A DNA stretch of 64,000 nucleotides from Nitrospira sp. (GCA_022843785.1 JALHMZ010000003.1:1-64000), one strand, 5' to 3'. Numbered from the stretch's first letter, positions 35,901 to 44,392 are shown. The notes: generated from the letters alone by a model not told the origin. Numbers and translations: made by a program.

Positions 35901-37640
35901 ACAATCGTGGATCCGGTTACCGGAGCCAGAACGGGCGGAGAGTTTACATTGATTACGTCCGTTCCTGAGGGGGTCACCGCCACGGTGAAGGCCGGGGGGA
36001 ACATGGGGTTCAGCCGGAACTGCCCTACCTGCACGGAGACCGGACTTGAATTTTTCGGCAGAGGGATCGCCAAGGTGCGGGTCGGGTCATTGGATGCAGC
36101 GGGTAATCCGGTCCAGGGAACCGGCACCCTCGATCTAGGAGACGGTCGCGGCATTCAGCACCGTAGCGTGGATTTCGGTGAAGTCAATGCACCGGGATTG
36201 ATCGATATCGGTGTGGGGCGAGATATTGCGATGACCCAGACGCGCATCGTGAGCCACAACGGCGCCAGTATTTGGATTCATGGGTTGGGAACCAAGCCGG
36301 CGTTGAATCCTGACGGCAGTGCGACCAATCAGCTGGTGCAGGGTGTGGTCGTTTCGAATATTCTCATGGTCGATGGAAGGCCGGTCAGGATCGATGGAGT
36401 GCCGCTTGTGCTCGATGGCACCCAGCCGGTCATTTCGCAAGGCACGGTGGTTCTTGACCGGCCGGGCCAGCTTATCAACGGGAGACCCTTCACGCCGGTG
36501 TTGGCTAAGGGGAAACCGATCATTGTCGAGGGCAGGATCGTCTTGCTGGTGGATGGGCAGATCCAGCTGGTGGATGCCTCGCTGGTCTCGATCGAGCAGG
36601 GGGCCGGCGGCAGACTCACAGTCGGCACCTTCGGGTCGAATCCGAACTCGGGAATTCTCTCGATCCGGGGCGGCAACATCGATATTAAGACGACCGGCGA
36701 TGTGGATGTGTTTCAGTCCCGGATTGCCACCCTTACCGGCGGCAACATCTCCATTTATTCCACGGACGGTGATATCAATGCCGGGAGCGGGGGAAGAAAC
36801 GAGTCGATTCGGTTTGTGATCGAGCAGGGAAGAGACGAGAACGGCAACAGGCGTCCGGACCTGGTGTTTCTGGTTCCCGGCAGCGGCATTTTCACCCACC
36901 ACGGCAGCGATCCCAAGTTTCCATTGAATTTCCCGAAATTCGACACGCCGGCGATCGAGGCCTTGAAGGGCGAGATCGTCAAACAGAATTTCCTTGGCCG
37001 AAATACCGGTGCGCTTGAAGACCGGCTGGCCGATATGGTGGCGGCGCGCGAGCCCGTGTACCGCCAGATCTTCGAGCGGTTCATTACGCAGAACCCCGAC
37101 AAGGGAGGGCTTCCGTTGGAACTCGGGGATATCAACCTGAGGGCAGGCCGGGACCTCATCGTGCCCTCAGCCGGCATCAGAGGGCGGCGTATCAGGATCT
37201 TCGCAGGCCGCAATCTCGATCTTCAGGGAGGCACAATCGAGGGTGATGTGCAGTTCGATGTGCAGGGAGCCATCAGAGGCAGTTTGACGTCTTTCGTGGG
37301 CGCCTTCTCGGGCACGGCCGCCATCGGTGGAAGCGTCAGCGGCGGGTCCAGCGCCGGGGGGTCGTCGTTGGGCGGGGGGTTGAGCGGTGTGACGGGCACC
37401 GTCTCGGCCACGGCTTCGGCGACATCGAGCACCTCCGTGACGGCGTCCAAGACGGCGGAAACGGTTCAGGAGAAGACGACCGAGTCGTCTACGCAGCAGG
37501 CGCGCGCCGCGGCGGAGAAGCAACTCGTGGCGAGCACTGACGGGAAGGATAACAAGTCCAAGAGTCTCGATAGTGTGAAGATGAAGCGCGGGGTCGTGAT
37601 TCAAGTCGATGTGAAACCTCAGGCGCAGCCGGGCAATTGA
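33000..37640 (+). CDS. filamentous haemagglutinin-type exoprotein (TpsA)
   Basis: About 1546 aa. ATG 33000 is preferred; a TTG at 32979 overlapping the tpsB stop would add seven residues. A long signal region ends near SIANP. The TPS domain has ATGTIFLLNPNGVLFGANAQVNVGGLLAST, where NPNGVLFG is the diagnostic secretion motif. Repeated beta-helix-like segments (GGDISITTDRDL, GGNISIYSTDGDINAGSGG, LNLRAGRDLIVPS type) fill the middle and C-terminal parts. The last 150 residues are Ser/Gly/Thr-rich low complexity. No C-terminal toxin domain or pretoxin motif is seen, so an adhesin or structural surface fibre is more likely than a contact-dependent inhibitor. Confidence 0.9.
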   Translation: MKYTSWVMTGYLKVDGIVLARALRQWQRGRRLVVTAVAIGGLLLSVLGSESIANPVDPTVVSGQATVSGLGTDVVTIQQASQHAIIHWGQFNIAPNQVTSFLQPVGGVALNRIFDAQPSLINGMLNATGTIFLLNPNGVLFGANAQVNVGGLLASTLHITNGDFLAGRYRFGGASTHLGLGETALNGMVRNEGQITAGPFGAYLFAHNAENAGIIRSDGGHIALAAGASAYLSNRSDGRGLFVEVTAPTGQATNLNDLVADGGQVSLFGRVVNQSGLIQANSVVRRNGRVELVATESVTLAASSRTHADGGSVNVSAPAISHAGTIQANTAGNRTGVVNLMARDSLTLRTGSRIEARGSGTASPDGGLVRGEANLANGTAVVETGAIVDVSRGHAGGTDGFADIGAAQLNVGDIMHGRAAAVFQPGMGLPAIVPIRTGNLVTANMLQDIDVTTSPLVWFESVSTGENLTVSGQFDTASSWVLPSGQVGRLRFSSGQDLILSGGTRIENGARGQEAAGNRWHYDLFAQQHIEVRGATISTGAGGSITMEAGLSPTLFGDISLIQTGINLNGQPVIETSAGGDISITTDRDLIAPSRTFQFTTNAVSGIRLNRLGNLTVNVGRNLLGGLAGNSQVGPGFLLGNGTATINVGTNVGTGAGQHPTGGHVGWDGGSAGIRASRYMNITLGGGRVDDSGVLAEVFRTDVHVNARGDIYLGLVQDRGLVEDLFDSGSPYITMHSDSSVSLLSTRGDIFLNPQFVPSMGGINRSALKFYPASFDAQALEGRILIESDLNFWPSISGRLNFFAKQDLAGVVTLTARGERRDSRYKQIFVGENEATGSWQLLFLPTASQNPTLGRYISRPETQLSQRILDSRPAESSYSRDEWPYIPEFTNAPVVTQRQGDLRTFQGEYSDQVVSATQPLPQGVDPNHPVQEVNFKSEEGGIYSLVLNLLSPVFKKQVTVEAGRDIGTIVDPVTGARTGGEFTLITSVPEGVTATVKAGGNMGFSRNCPTCTETGLEFFGRGIAKVRVGSLDAAGNPVQGTGTLDLGDGRGIQHRSVDFGEVNAPGLIDIGVGRDIAMTQTRIVSHNGASIWIHGLGTKPALNPDGSATNQLVQGVVVSNILMVDGRPVRIDGVPLVLDGTQPVISQGTVVLDRPGQLINGRPFTPVLAKGKPIIVEGRIVLLVDGQIQLVDASLVSIEQGAGGRLTVGTFGSNPNSGILSIRGGNIDIKTTGDVDVFQSRIATLTGGNISIYSTDGDINAGSGGRNESIRFVIEQGRDENGNRRPDLVFLVPGSGIFTHHGSDPKFPLNFPKFDTPAIEALKGEIVKQNFLGRNTGALEDRLADMVAAREPVYRQIFERFITQNPDKGGLPLELGDINLRAGRDLIVPSAGIRGRRIRIFAGRNLDLQGGTIEGDVQFDVQGAIRGSLTSFVGAFSGTAAIGGSVSGGSSAGGSSLGGGLSGVTGTVSATASATSSTSVTASKTAETVQEKTTESSTQQARAAAEKQLVASTDGKDNKSKSLDSVKMKRGVVIQVDVKPQAQPGN

Positions 37641-37659
37641 CGAGAAAGGATCAGGCAGC

Positions 37660-38442
37660 ATGGATATGAGTTCAGGCGGTGTGGCGTTCGCGCTGAGTCA
37701 TGCGACGCTCGAAGGGAAAATCACGATCTCGGTGTTGCTCCTGTTTTCACTTGTCAGCTGGACAGTCATCATCAATAAGTTTCGTCAATTGGGGAAAGCC
37801 AAGAAACGAAACGCTGCGTTCCTGAGCCTCTATTCCAAGGCCAAAGGCCCGCTGGCTCTGTTCGGGAAGGGGCAGGATAAACAACTCCAGGGTTCCCCCA
37901 TGTATGAACTCTATTATGGCGGGTGTGAGGAGCTGAAGGCGCAGCAGGAAAAGTACGAGACCGAGAAAATTCCCCATCACGGGATGAGCGCCGTGCGGAT
38001 CGCGTTGGAGCGGGTCCTGGGCGAGGCCGCGGTCGGGCTGGAATCCGGCATGATCGTGCTGGCCACCGCCATCAGCGGCGGGCCGTTCATTGGATTGCTC
38101 GGGACGGTGTGGGGCGTGATGGATACCTTTTCGGGTATCGGGCGTGCGCAGCAGGCGACATTGACGACGATGGCCCCGGGTGTGGCGTCGGCCTTGATTG
38201 CCACGGTGGCCGGACTGATGGTCGCGATCCCCTCCCTCTTTTGCTACAACTTTCTCGTGACGAAAACCAAAACCATTACGATGGAGTTGGATAACTTCGC
38301 GGCCCATCTCGAAACCGTCTTCATGACCGAGTATCTCCGCGACAAAAACGGATCTGCCTCCGCGCAGGAAGATGTTGAAGATTATCGTCCCGGCGGGCAC
38401 CGCCAGGAAGCTGAGCCGTCCGGCGCAGCAACGGGACACTGA
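37660..38442 (+). CDS. exbB: ExbB/TolQ/MotA-family proton channel protein
   Basis: 260 aa with three membrane segments (about 25-42, 130-155, 180-205). The family core ISGGPFIGLLGTVWGVMDTFSGIGRAQQATLTTMAPGVASALIATVAGLMVAIPSLF is well conserved. With ExbD it converts proton flow into force for TonB. It begins 20 bases after tpsA and is followed by exbD and tonB. The tail after residue 230 is polar and variable. Confidence 0.92.
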   Translation: MDMSSGGVAFALSHATLEGKITISVLLLFSLVSWTVIINKFRQLGKAKKRNAAFLSLYSKAKGPLALFGKGQDKQLQGSPMYELYYGGCEELKAQQEKYETEKIPHHGMSAVRIALERVLGEAAVGLESGMIVLATAISGGPFIGLLGTVWGVMDTFSGIGRAQQATLTTMAPGVASALIATVAGLMVAIPSLFCYNFLVTKTKTITMELDNFAAHLETVFMTEYLRDKNGSASAQEDVEDYRPGGHRQEAEPSGAATGH

Positions 38443-38463
38443 GGACGTGAGGGGTGAGGCGAC

Positions 38464-38552
38464 TCGTTTGTCTGGTTTGTCTTGTTTGTTTTGTTGATCG
38501 GATCGGCAAACCAAATGGACCAAACAAACCAGATGAACCAAAGAGACGAGAC
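38464..38552. repeat. inverted low-complexity repeat between exbB and exbD
   Basis: The left arm (38464-38495) repeats TTTGTCTGG/TTGTC units, and the right arm (38508-38552) carries their complements (ACCAAACAAACCAGATGAAC). Together they make a long imperfect hairpin of about 9-10-nt units. A related structure precedes tonB. Confidence 0.6.
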
Positions 38553-38563
38553 AAGGTGAAGAC

Positions 38564-38980
38564 ATGAGACGCTTTTCAAAAAAATCACACGGTGCAGTGT
38601 CGGACATCAACATCACGCCGCTGCTCGACCTGGCCTGGGTGTTGCTCGTGATCTTTATCATTACGACGACGGCCATGGTGCAGGGTATCGAGCTGAAGCT
38701 GCCGGAATCCACCCCGCACGAGACCGAGCTGGAAAGCAGTACCCCGACGCTGTCGGTGAAGAAGAACGGCGACGTCTATATGGATGAAGAGCGGGTCAAG
38801 CTCAACGAACTGGAAAAGCTGATTCGCGATTTGAAAGCGGCGAAAGGCGGCAAGTTGCCGCTGGTGCTCCGGGGCGACGCCGGCGTTGAATACAAGCATG
38901 TCGTCGCCGTGCTGGATATTCTTCAGCGCATTCCCGTCGAAGAACTCGCCATCGCGACGAAGCCATTCAATGAACCGTAG
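38564..38980 (+). CDS. exbD: ExbD/TolR-family biopolymer transport protein
   Basis: 138 aa. One N-terminal membrane helix in INITPLLDLAWVLLVIFII includes the essential Asp (about residue 22) that is protonated during transport. The periplasmic domain follows (TLSVKKNGDVYMDEERVKLNELEKLI; LVLRGDAGVEYKHVVAVLDIL). Partner of the preceding ExbB. Confidence 0.93.
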   Translation: MRRFSKKSHGAVSDINITPLLDLAWVLLVIFIITTTAMVQGIELKLPESTPHETELESSTPTLSVKKNGDVYMDEERVKLNELEKLIRDLKAAKGGKLPLVLRGDAGVEYKHVVAVLDILQRIPVEELAIATKPFNEP

Positions 38981-39054
38981 AGACTTGCAAGTGGTGAGTC
39001 GTCAGTAGTGAGTAGCAATGTGAAACAGGCCACTGGCGTATGCATCCGGAACGG

Positions 39055-39234
39055 TCTGTCTTGTCTGTCTGGTTGCTCTAGTCAGCTCGGTCCGAGGAAT
39101 GCGGGAACGAGGTAGACCCAAAAGACTAGAAAAACCGCACTGACCAAGCCGAATTCGCGCTTGTCCTGCTTATCGCGAGTGTCGCGCCATCCAACAGACG
39201 AGATAGACCGAATAGACCAGATAGACCAAAGATC
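39055..39234. repeat. low-complexity repeat region before tonB
   Basis: Three tandem 9-mers of the form RRATAGACC (39201-39227) abut the tonB start. Complementary GTCTGTCTTGTCTGTCTGG units lie at about 39055-39075. It resembles the exbB-exbD spacer. The tandem units leave no clear ribosome-binding site for tonB. Confidence 0.55.
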
Positions 39235-39879
39235 ATGTCCGGTTACCGCGGATTTGAAAAAAAGAAAAGCAAGCTCGGCACGACGCTGCTCATCGTCGGG
39301 CTGGTCCACATCGGCATCGGGGCAGGGCTCTATTGGGTCTCACAGACCGAGTGGGGCCAAAACATGATCAAGGTCTACAAGCTGACCGCGTTCAAGAAGG
39401 AAGAGCCGCCGCCTCCACCTGAAAAAGAGCCGGAGCCCGAACCGGAACCGGAGCCGGAACCGCCCAAGCCGGAGCCGAAGCCGCAAGAAGCGCCGCCCCC
39501 TCCTCCGCAGGAGGCCGAAGCGCCTCCCCCCCCTCCCAAAGCTTCGGATGCGCCTGCGCCGCCGCCGGTCAGCGCCGATCCCTTTGCCATCGGCAAGAAC
39601 CGCAACCGGTTCACCGGGTATTCGGATATTCTGACGGCGATGATTCAGGCGCAGTATCACCAGCCGGCGTCCCTGCCGGACGATCTCGAATATGCGGTGA
39701 TGTGCGAGCTGATCGTCGATGAACAGGGACGGGTTCTCCAGTATCGCCTGCTGAATTCCTCCGGCAGTCTGCTCTTCGATCAGTCCGCGCTCGATGCCCT
39801 CTCCAAAGTGACCCAGGTCCGTCCGCCGCCGGAAGGCATGGATCGCACGGTCATTGTGAAGTTCTTTCCACCTGTCTAA
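39235..39879 (+). CDS. tonB: TonB energy transducer
   Basis: 214 aa with an N-terminal membrane anchor (about 16-36) and a long Pro-Glu/Pro-Lys region (about 55-115). The C-terminal TonB domain (about 125-214) includes YAVMCELIVDEQGRVLQYRLLNSSGSLLFDQSALDAL and ends VIVKFFPPV. It is the last gene of the tpsB-tpsA-exbB-exbD-tonB series. No TonB-dependent receptor is encoded nearby, so the client is unknown. Confidence 0.92.
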   Translation: MSGYRGFEKKKSKLGTTLLIVGLVHIGIGAGLYWVSQTEWGQNMIKVYKLTAFKKEEPPPPPEKEPEPEPEPEPEPPKPEPKPQEAPPPPPQEAEAPPPPPKASDAPAPPPVSADPFAIGKNRNRFTGYSDILTAMIQAQYHQPASLPDDLEYAVMCELIVDEQGRVLQYRLLNSSGSLLFDQSALDALSKVTQVRPPPEGMDRTVIVKFFPPV

Positions 39880-40325
39880 AACACGATTTCAAAGTTTTCT
39901 CGTTGAGGCATCGGTCAGGAGTCGAGGTGTCCCGTCACCTGCCATTCCGAAGATTTAACACGTCCCCAATCGAACCCCCCCCGTATTTGTAACGGCGTCC
40001 CGTCACAGTTCCACCCTGAAGGCTGAGACAGGAGCTCTTCTTGTGGTGCCTTCCGGTCATGGAAGTAGGGACGGGGATCTTAACGCAACATTTACGTCCT
40101 CCCAATCAAGTCCATATCCGGAAGTAACACCGGACTTTTAGAAAGAAGTCGTGACACAGAGTGAGCAGGATTTCCTGGAAGCAAGATCCATGGAGCATCA
40201 AATCTCAAACGTCCGAAGGGAGGTGGGGCAACAGTCGGTCGGCCAGTGTGCCGGAGCGAAGAAGTGAAAAGCCAGGCAAAGAGAGCGCTGTCAGGAAGTT
40301 AGTTAACTGTTAAGGAGGATACGTG
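39880..40325. other. 446-bp non-coding region before the first VPxPA protein
   Basis: No gene or riboswitch class was recognised. TTAACTGTTAAGGAGG immediately precedes the next start and includes its ribosome-binding site. Further TTAAC-like words occur at 39956 and 40080. The gap separates the TonB series from the sorting-signal proteins and presumably carries their promoter. Confidence 0.4.
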
Positions 40326-41153
40326 ATGAAGTCAATGAATCGAGTGAAAAAGGCTGTCTTGGCTCTGACGGGAGCCGCAGTCATGGTAACAGGCGGCCTG
40401 GGCCAGCAGGCGCAGGCGTTCAACTTTCAGCAGGGCGATTTGGTTCTTGCCATTTATGGAAATCGGACCACGGGAGAAGGTCAGGAAGTCCTGATCAATC
40501 TGAGCGATCTCACTCCGCAGGGTCAGGCGGGACCGATCGGAAACATGAACGCCCTGACCAACCCCGCGCAAACCTACACCTTCGATTTGTCCGCATATCT
40601 GAATGCTCCCGGAGTGATCGACACGAACCCCGCTGCTCCAGCCTGGCCTGTCCGATATACGGTTATGAGCTATTTGGACGAAGGTCTTACCGGTGGATTC
40701 ACCGTTGCGGCGGGAATGGGGACTAATCAGGCAGGGCAAGTCCATTCGTCAATCGGGTTCGCCCTTACGGGGTTGAACAATTGGTCCGGTTCCGTAAACG
40801 ATGCCAACGCGCCTAACCTGATTTCCGGGCAAAACGGGGCCGTCGTAAGCTTTACCAACCCCAACTCCCACAGCTCCCGAACCGGAACTGCCGAGCGACT
40901 CTTTGGCGCGTTCAACGTTCCCGTGGCGGCCAATTTGGATCAGCTCTTGTACATTGTGAAGGGTGATAGCGAATTGGTCGATGATCCGCTAGCGGGAATG
41001 GGCCAGGCCATGCTCTCGGCCAACGGGATCTTTCAGATCACCGGCGGTCAGCTTGCGGCAATTCCAGTGCCTGCAGCGGTGGTCCTCTTCGGCAGCGGCC
41101 TGATCGGCCTCGCCGGCATGGCTCGCCGGAACCTGTTCCGCAAGGCCGCCTAA
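40326..41153 (+). CDS. secreted protein with VPxPA-type exosortase sorting signal
   Basis: 275 aa from ATG 40326 (GTG at 40323 alternative), strong AAGGAGG site. Signal peptide ends near AQAF. The mature region FQQGDLVLAIYGN...EVLINLSDL is of a type seen in many PEP-CTERM-class proteins but without known activity. The C-terminus IPVPAAVVLFGSGLIGLAGMARRNLFRKAA has the VPxPA motif, a hydrophobic helix and a basic tail: the tripartite signal for cleavage by an exosortase, probably the one at 57050. Confidence 0.8.
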   Translation: MKSMNRVKKAVLALTGAAVMVTGGLGQQAQAFNFQQGDLVLAIYGNRTTGEGQEVLINLSDLTPQGQAGPIGNMNALTNPAQTYTFDLSAYLNAPGVIDTNPAAPAWPVRYTVMSYLDEGLTGGFTVAAGMGTNQAGQVHSSIGFALTGLNNWSGSVNDANAPNLISGQNGAVVSFTNPNSHSSRTGTAERLFGAFNVPVAANLDQLLYIVKGDSELVDDPLAGMGQAMLSANGIFQITGGQLAAIPVPAAVVLFGSGLIGLAGMARRNLFRKAA

Positions 41154-41204
41154 GCGGATAGAGATCACAGAGTATCAACATATTCATGACAAGGAGTATC
41201 TGAG

Positions 41205-42689
41205 ATGAAACCTAATCAACTTGCCGCCATCGCGGCTGCCGTTCTCGGCCTTGCCGGGATGGTGCCTAATGCGGACGCAATCGAGGTCTATGCCGGAGGA
41301 TCCTCCGCCGGTCGTCAGTTCATCAACGAAGTGCCGCTCTCGGTTTGCGACCATACGGCCGGAACGATTACGCACTATCGATCCGTGAACAACAACGTCC
41401 ACCTCTGGCAATGCACGTTTGCCGGCCAGCCCATGAACTTTCACTACTCGGCCCGTGGCTCATCCGACGGGGTCTATCCGGTCGACGACTTGACCGGCGG
41501 CGATCGATCCCTGGGCCGGTACAACGGCAAAGGGTACATGGGGTATATCAATTTCACCAACCCGGCCCTCAGCGGCTGCGGTGCGACGGCGTCTGTGCCT
41601 AAGACGTTCTTTGATGTGGACACGGCGACCACCGTCACGATCAATATTAATGAGAACACCACCTGCACAAATCCGCCGAGCGCGGTGACGTCCGACTGGC
41701 CTGCGGCGACCTTTGTCCGCCAGCCGATGCATTTCGGATTCTCGGACGTACAGTTCACGTCGTTCGGGCAAACCTCTCCCGCGGGAACCGAGCCGGCCGA
41801 TCCGGCGCCGAACGTGACGGAGAACAAGCTCATGGTGCTGCCCTTCAGCATAGTGGTGCAGAACAATGTGCGTCGAGTTGATTCGCTCGGAAGCGATCTT
41901 GGGCCGATCCAGAATCTGACTCAGACGGAAATCGAGCAGATTTTTAGCCGTTCGACACGTGATTGGCGGGAACTCGGTTACGGCGTGACCACGGCGGTAA
42001 ATCCTCCTGCCACTCCTGGGCAGCCGTTGGCAGCAACGACCGCCGGCAACACCATCCGCCTCTGCATGCGGGAGTTCGGATCAGGTTCCAAGGCGACCTT
42101 CGATCAAGTGTTGATGAAGGAAGAAGCGGCTGAGTGGAGCACGACAGCGACCAATATCGCCTTCTTTTTTGCATCGAGCTCCGGTGTCCGTGACTGCATC
42201 AACGACGTACAGGGTGTCGGCTTTACCGGCAAGATCGGCTACATCGATTCGTTCGAGGCGACCGGTACACCGGCCTACATTACCCCTGTGGTTGCCAATC
42301 CGATGACCCATGGGCATCCGGTCAACGTCAACGGATTCCGCGGCGTGGATGCTACCGTGGCGGATCCGGTCAAGGCCACTGCCAGACCGGCCGTGTTGAA
42401 GGCTCTGCGATGCGGCAAGACCGAGTTCTGGGTGAACCTGGAAGGCTACAACAAGACGGCCGGAACCGGCGATGCGACGCGTGATGCGTTCATCGCCCGA
42501 TTCCTCTCCGACGCGAACAATACGACGGTGATCGAGAATTTGCCGGCGAATTGGGCGTTCGAGGCGACACCGAATATCCTTGCCACCAAGGCTGAGGACC
42601 GGATCGCCCCTGATCATGCCAGCTATGCGTCACGATCGGCTGAGTACGACAGCCAGTGCCGTGGTCTCTATAGCAGCCCGAATCCCTGA
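41205..42689 (+). CDS. secreted PstS-like substrate-binding-fold protein
   Basis: 494 aa with a signal peptide ending NADA. It begins with IEVYAGGSSAGRQFINEVP, and LTQTEIEQIFSRSTRDWRELG recalls the hinge region of phosphate-binding (PstS/PBP-like) proteins, as does MREFGSGSKATFDQVL with its Gly-Ser-Gly-Ser anion loop. It is longer than PstS and has six or more Cys, suggesting disulfides. No ABC permease or ATPase adjoins it and no C-terminal sorting signal is visible. A secreted ligand-binding or electron-transfer-accessory role is possible; function unknown. Confidence 0.6.
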   Translation: MKPNQLAAIAAAVLGLAGMVPNADAIEVYAGGSSAGRQFINEVPLSVCDHTAGTITHYRSVNNNVHLWQCTFAGQPMNFHYSARGSSDGVYPVDDLTGGDRSLGRYNGKGYMGYINFTNPALSGCGATASVPKTFFDVDTATTVTININENTTCTNPPSAVTSDWPAATFVRQPMHFGFSDVQFTSFGQTSPAGTEPADPAPNVTENKLMVLPFSIVVQNNVRRVDSLGSDLGPIQNLTQTEIEQIFSRSTRDWRELGYGVTTAVNPPATPGQPLAATTAGNTIRLCMREFGSGSKATFDQVLMKEEAAEWSTTATNIAFFFASSSGVRDCINDVQGVGFTGKIGYIDSFEATGTPAYITPVVANPMTHGHPVNVNGFRGVDATVADPVKATARPAVLKALRCGKTEFWVNLEGYNKTAGTGDATRDAFIARFLSDANNTTVIENLPANWAFEATPNILATKAEDRIAPDHASYASRSAEYDSQCRGLYSSPNP

Positions 42690-42706
42690 GCGGATCCTGT
42701 GACCGT

Positions 42707-42736
42707 GAGCAGGCTGGCCGAGAGGCCGGCCTGCTC
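42707..42736 (+). terminator. GC-rich hairpin after the PstS-like gene
   Basis: GAGCAGGCTGGCC, a GAGA loop and GGCCGGCCTGCTC form a 13-bp stem with one mismatch, 18 bp after the stop. No U-tract follows. Confidence 0.5.
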
Positions 42737-42835
42737 CGTCCACTCGCTCTCGGGTGTCGTGAAATCAGCAAGGGGGCGGCCGGAAAGCCGGGCCCCCCGA
42801 CTGAGCCACCCATCTACGTCATCATAGGTGAATCG

Positions 42836-43579
42836 ATGGTATTGTCTCACCGACAAATATCCTGCGCTTGGCGATTGTGTCTTGCGATGGTGCTGGGCAC
42901 CATACTGACAGGCTTCTTCAGCGCGACCGCCATGGCGGTCGAACTTGATTTCAATATCAGCGCGCCGACATCCGGAACCATTTCCTACAATGGCGCCGGG
43001 GGCGGGCTGACCGGTCTCAATATCGAGGTGGATGAAGTCGTCGGTATCGATACGCCGGCGAATGCCAATGTGACTTCCCTCTGTGTCAGTTGTGTCCTGA
43101 ATTTTACCTCAGGGAGTCTGAGCAATGCCGGAGGGCCTCCGCCGAGCGGCAATAACAACGGCTGGTGGAGCTTCGGGTCGGGAGGCTCGATCACGATTAC
43201 CGGCGGGGTACAGCTTCAAGGCAGCACCGACATTCCTGTCGGAACCACACTCATGAGCGGTACGTTTAACAATGCTTTTGTTCAGGACCTTGGTACGCAA
43301 TTTCGAGTGACGTTCGGATCGTTCAGCGACACCAAGCACGCCGAGTTGCTCTCGTACTACGGTCTTACTCCGGAGCCGTTCTCAGGCGCCTTGACTCTGC
43401 TGTTCGGGTCGAGCAACGGCGGAGTCGGCTCGGCGTTTACGAGTACGAGCGTGTTCGGCGGCAGTGTCGTGAATACGCCGTCTCCGGTCAACCCGGTTCC
43501 GTTGCCTGCGGCCATCTGGCTGTTCGGCAGCGGCGTCGTGGCGTTGTTCGCGGGCCGAGCTCGACAGGTGCTCGGGTAG
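42836..43579 (+). CDS. secreted VPLPA-CTERM protein
   Basis: 247 aa with signal peptide ending AMA. The mature protein begins VELDFNISAPTSGTISYNG, is Gly/Ser/Thr-rich and has one Cys pair (SLCVSCVLNF). The C-terminal signal NPVPLPAAIWLFGSGVVALFAGRARQVLG is a canonical VPLPA motif, helix and Arg cluster. No catalytic motif is seen; a structural or matrix protein is likely. Confidence 0.82.
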   Translation: MVLSHRQISCAWRLCLAMVLGTILTGFFSATAMAVELDFNISAPTSGTISYNGAGGGLTGLNIEVDEVVGIDTPANANVTSLCVSCVLNFTSGSLSNAGGPPPSGNNNGWWSFGSGGSITITGGVQLQGSTDIPVGTTLMSGTFNNAFVQDLGTQFRVTFGSFSDTKHAELLSYYGLTPEPFSGALTLLFGSSNGGVGSAFTSTSVFGGSVVNTPSPVNPVPLPAAIWLFGSGVVALFAGRARQVLG

Positions 43580-43666
43580 CGGCTAGTCACAGGACGTGAA
43601 GTGTGTGGCAGGTTGAACAGTCAGCCACACTGTTGCAACAAACCTTTGTTCTCCCGGAAACGAAGA

Positions 43667-44392
43667 ATGATGAATACCCTTTGCTCGAAAACAATAGCAC
43701 GCATCGGGCTCTCATGCCTCGGCATGATTCTCGGGACATGGCTGGTCGCCATGCCGGCGCATGCGGTGCTGGTGGAATATATTATTCAGAACGGCACACA
43801 GGGCAATTTCGGCTTCAGTGATTTGCATGATGCGACCGGAGTGCATATGCAGGTCGGCGGCGCTGATTACTGGGCGTCGGGTGCTCTGTTGTCGGGCACC
43901 GGCATCACCGGAAGCCTGATCGGTGATCAGCAAACCGTCGGCTCGACGGTGACGTTGACCGGTATTCAGGGCACGTTGACCGCCACGAACGGCCTGACGC
44001 TGACATTTACCAACGGCAGCCTGACCGGTGACACGGGCACCGCGTTCAATGCCAACGGGTTCCTCGATGTGACACTCAGCCACGCGAGCATCACCGGAGG
44101 GAGCCGGAGGGAAACGTTCTATTTCCATCCCCATCAATTCACATCCCCCGCGCCGGGAGCCAATACGTTCAATGGGCTGCTGTTCGGCCTGTGGGGCAAC
44201 AACTGGAACAACGGCGTGGACGCTGCGCCGGCAATGGGCAATATCGGAACCCTGGACTCCAATCGGCTAGGCCTTGATCTTAGCGGCACGTTGTCGCCTG
44301 TGGCGCCGGTTCCGGTGCCTGCGGCGGTGTGGTTGTTCGGCTCGGGCTTGGCGAGTCTCATCCCTATGATTCGACGGCGATTGATGAACTGA
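43667..44392 (+). CDS. secreted VPxPA-CTERM protein
   Basis: 241 aa from ATG 43667 (ATG 43670 equally possible). Signal peptide ends AHA. The mature part is beta-rich with repeated GT-LT-T-GLT-TF-NGSLTGDTG segments. C-terminal signal APVPVPAAVWLFGSGLASLIPMIRRRLMN. It is 88 bp downstream of the preceding VPLPA gene and followed by an intrinsic terminator, so the two may form a transcript. Confidence 0.8.
   Translation: MMNTLCSKTIARIGLSCLGMILGTWLVAMPAHAVLVEYIIQNGTQGNFGFSDLHDATGVHMQVGGADYWASGALLSGTGITGSLIGDQQTVGSTVTLTGIQGTLTATNGLTLTFTNGSLTGDTGTAFNANGFLDVTLSHASITGGSRRETFYFHPHQFTSPAPGANTFNGLLFGLWGNNWNNGVDAAPAMGNIGTLDSNRLGLDLSGTLSPVAPVPVPAAVWLFGSGLASLIPMIRRRLMN

Noticed and set aside
36900..37640. 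contact-dependent inhibition toxin domain at the TpsA C-terminus
   Set aside because: No pretoxin motif, toxin fold signature or small immunity ORF follows; the tail is Ser/Gly/Thr-rich low complexity and the next gene is exbB.
39880..40325. possible c-di-GMP riboswitch before the VPxPA protein
   Set aside because: The conserved GEMM core elements were not found on reading the sequence.
41205..42689. C-terminal exosortase signal on the PstS-like protein
   Set aside because: The C-terminus is polar (SQCRGLYSSPNP) with no VPxPA motif or hydrophobic helix.
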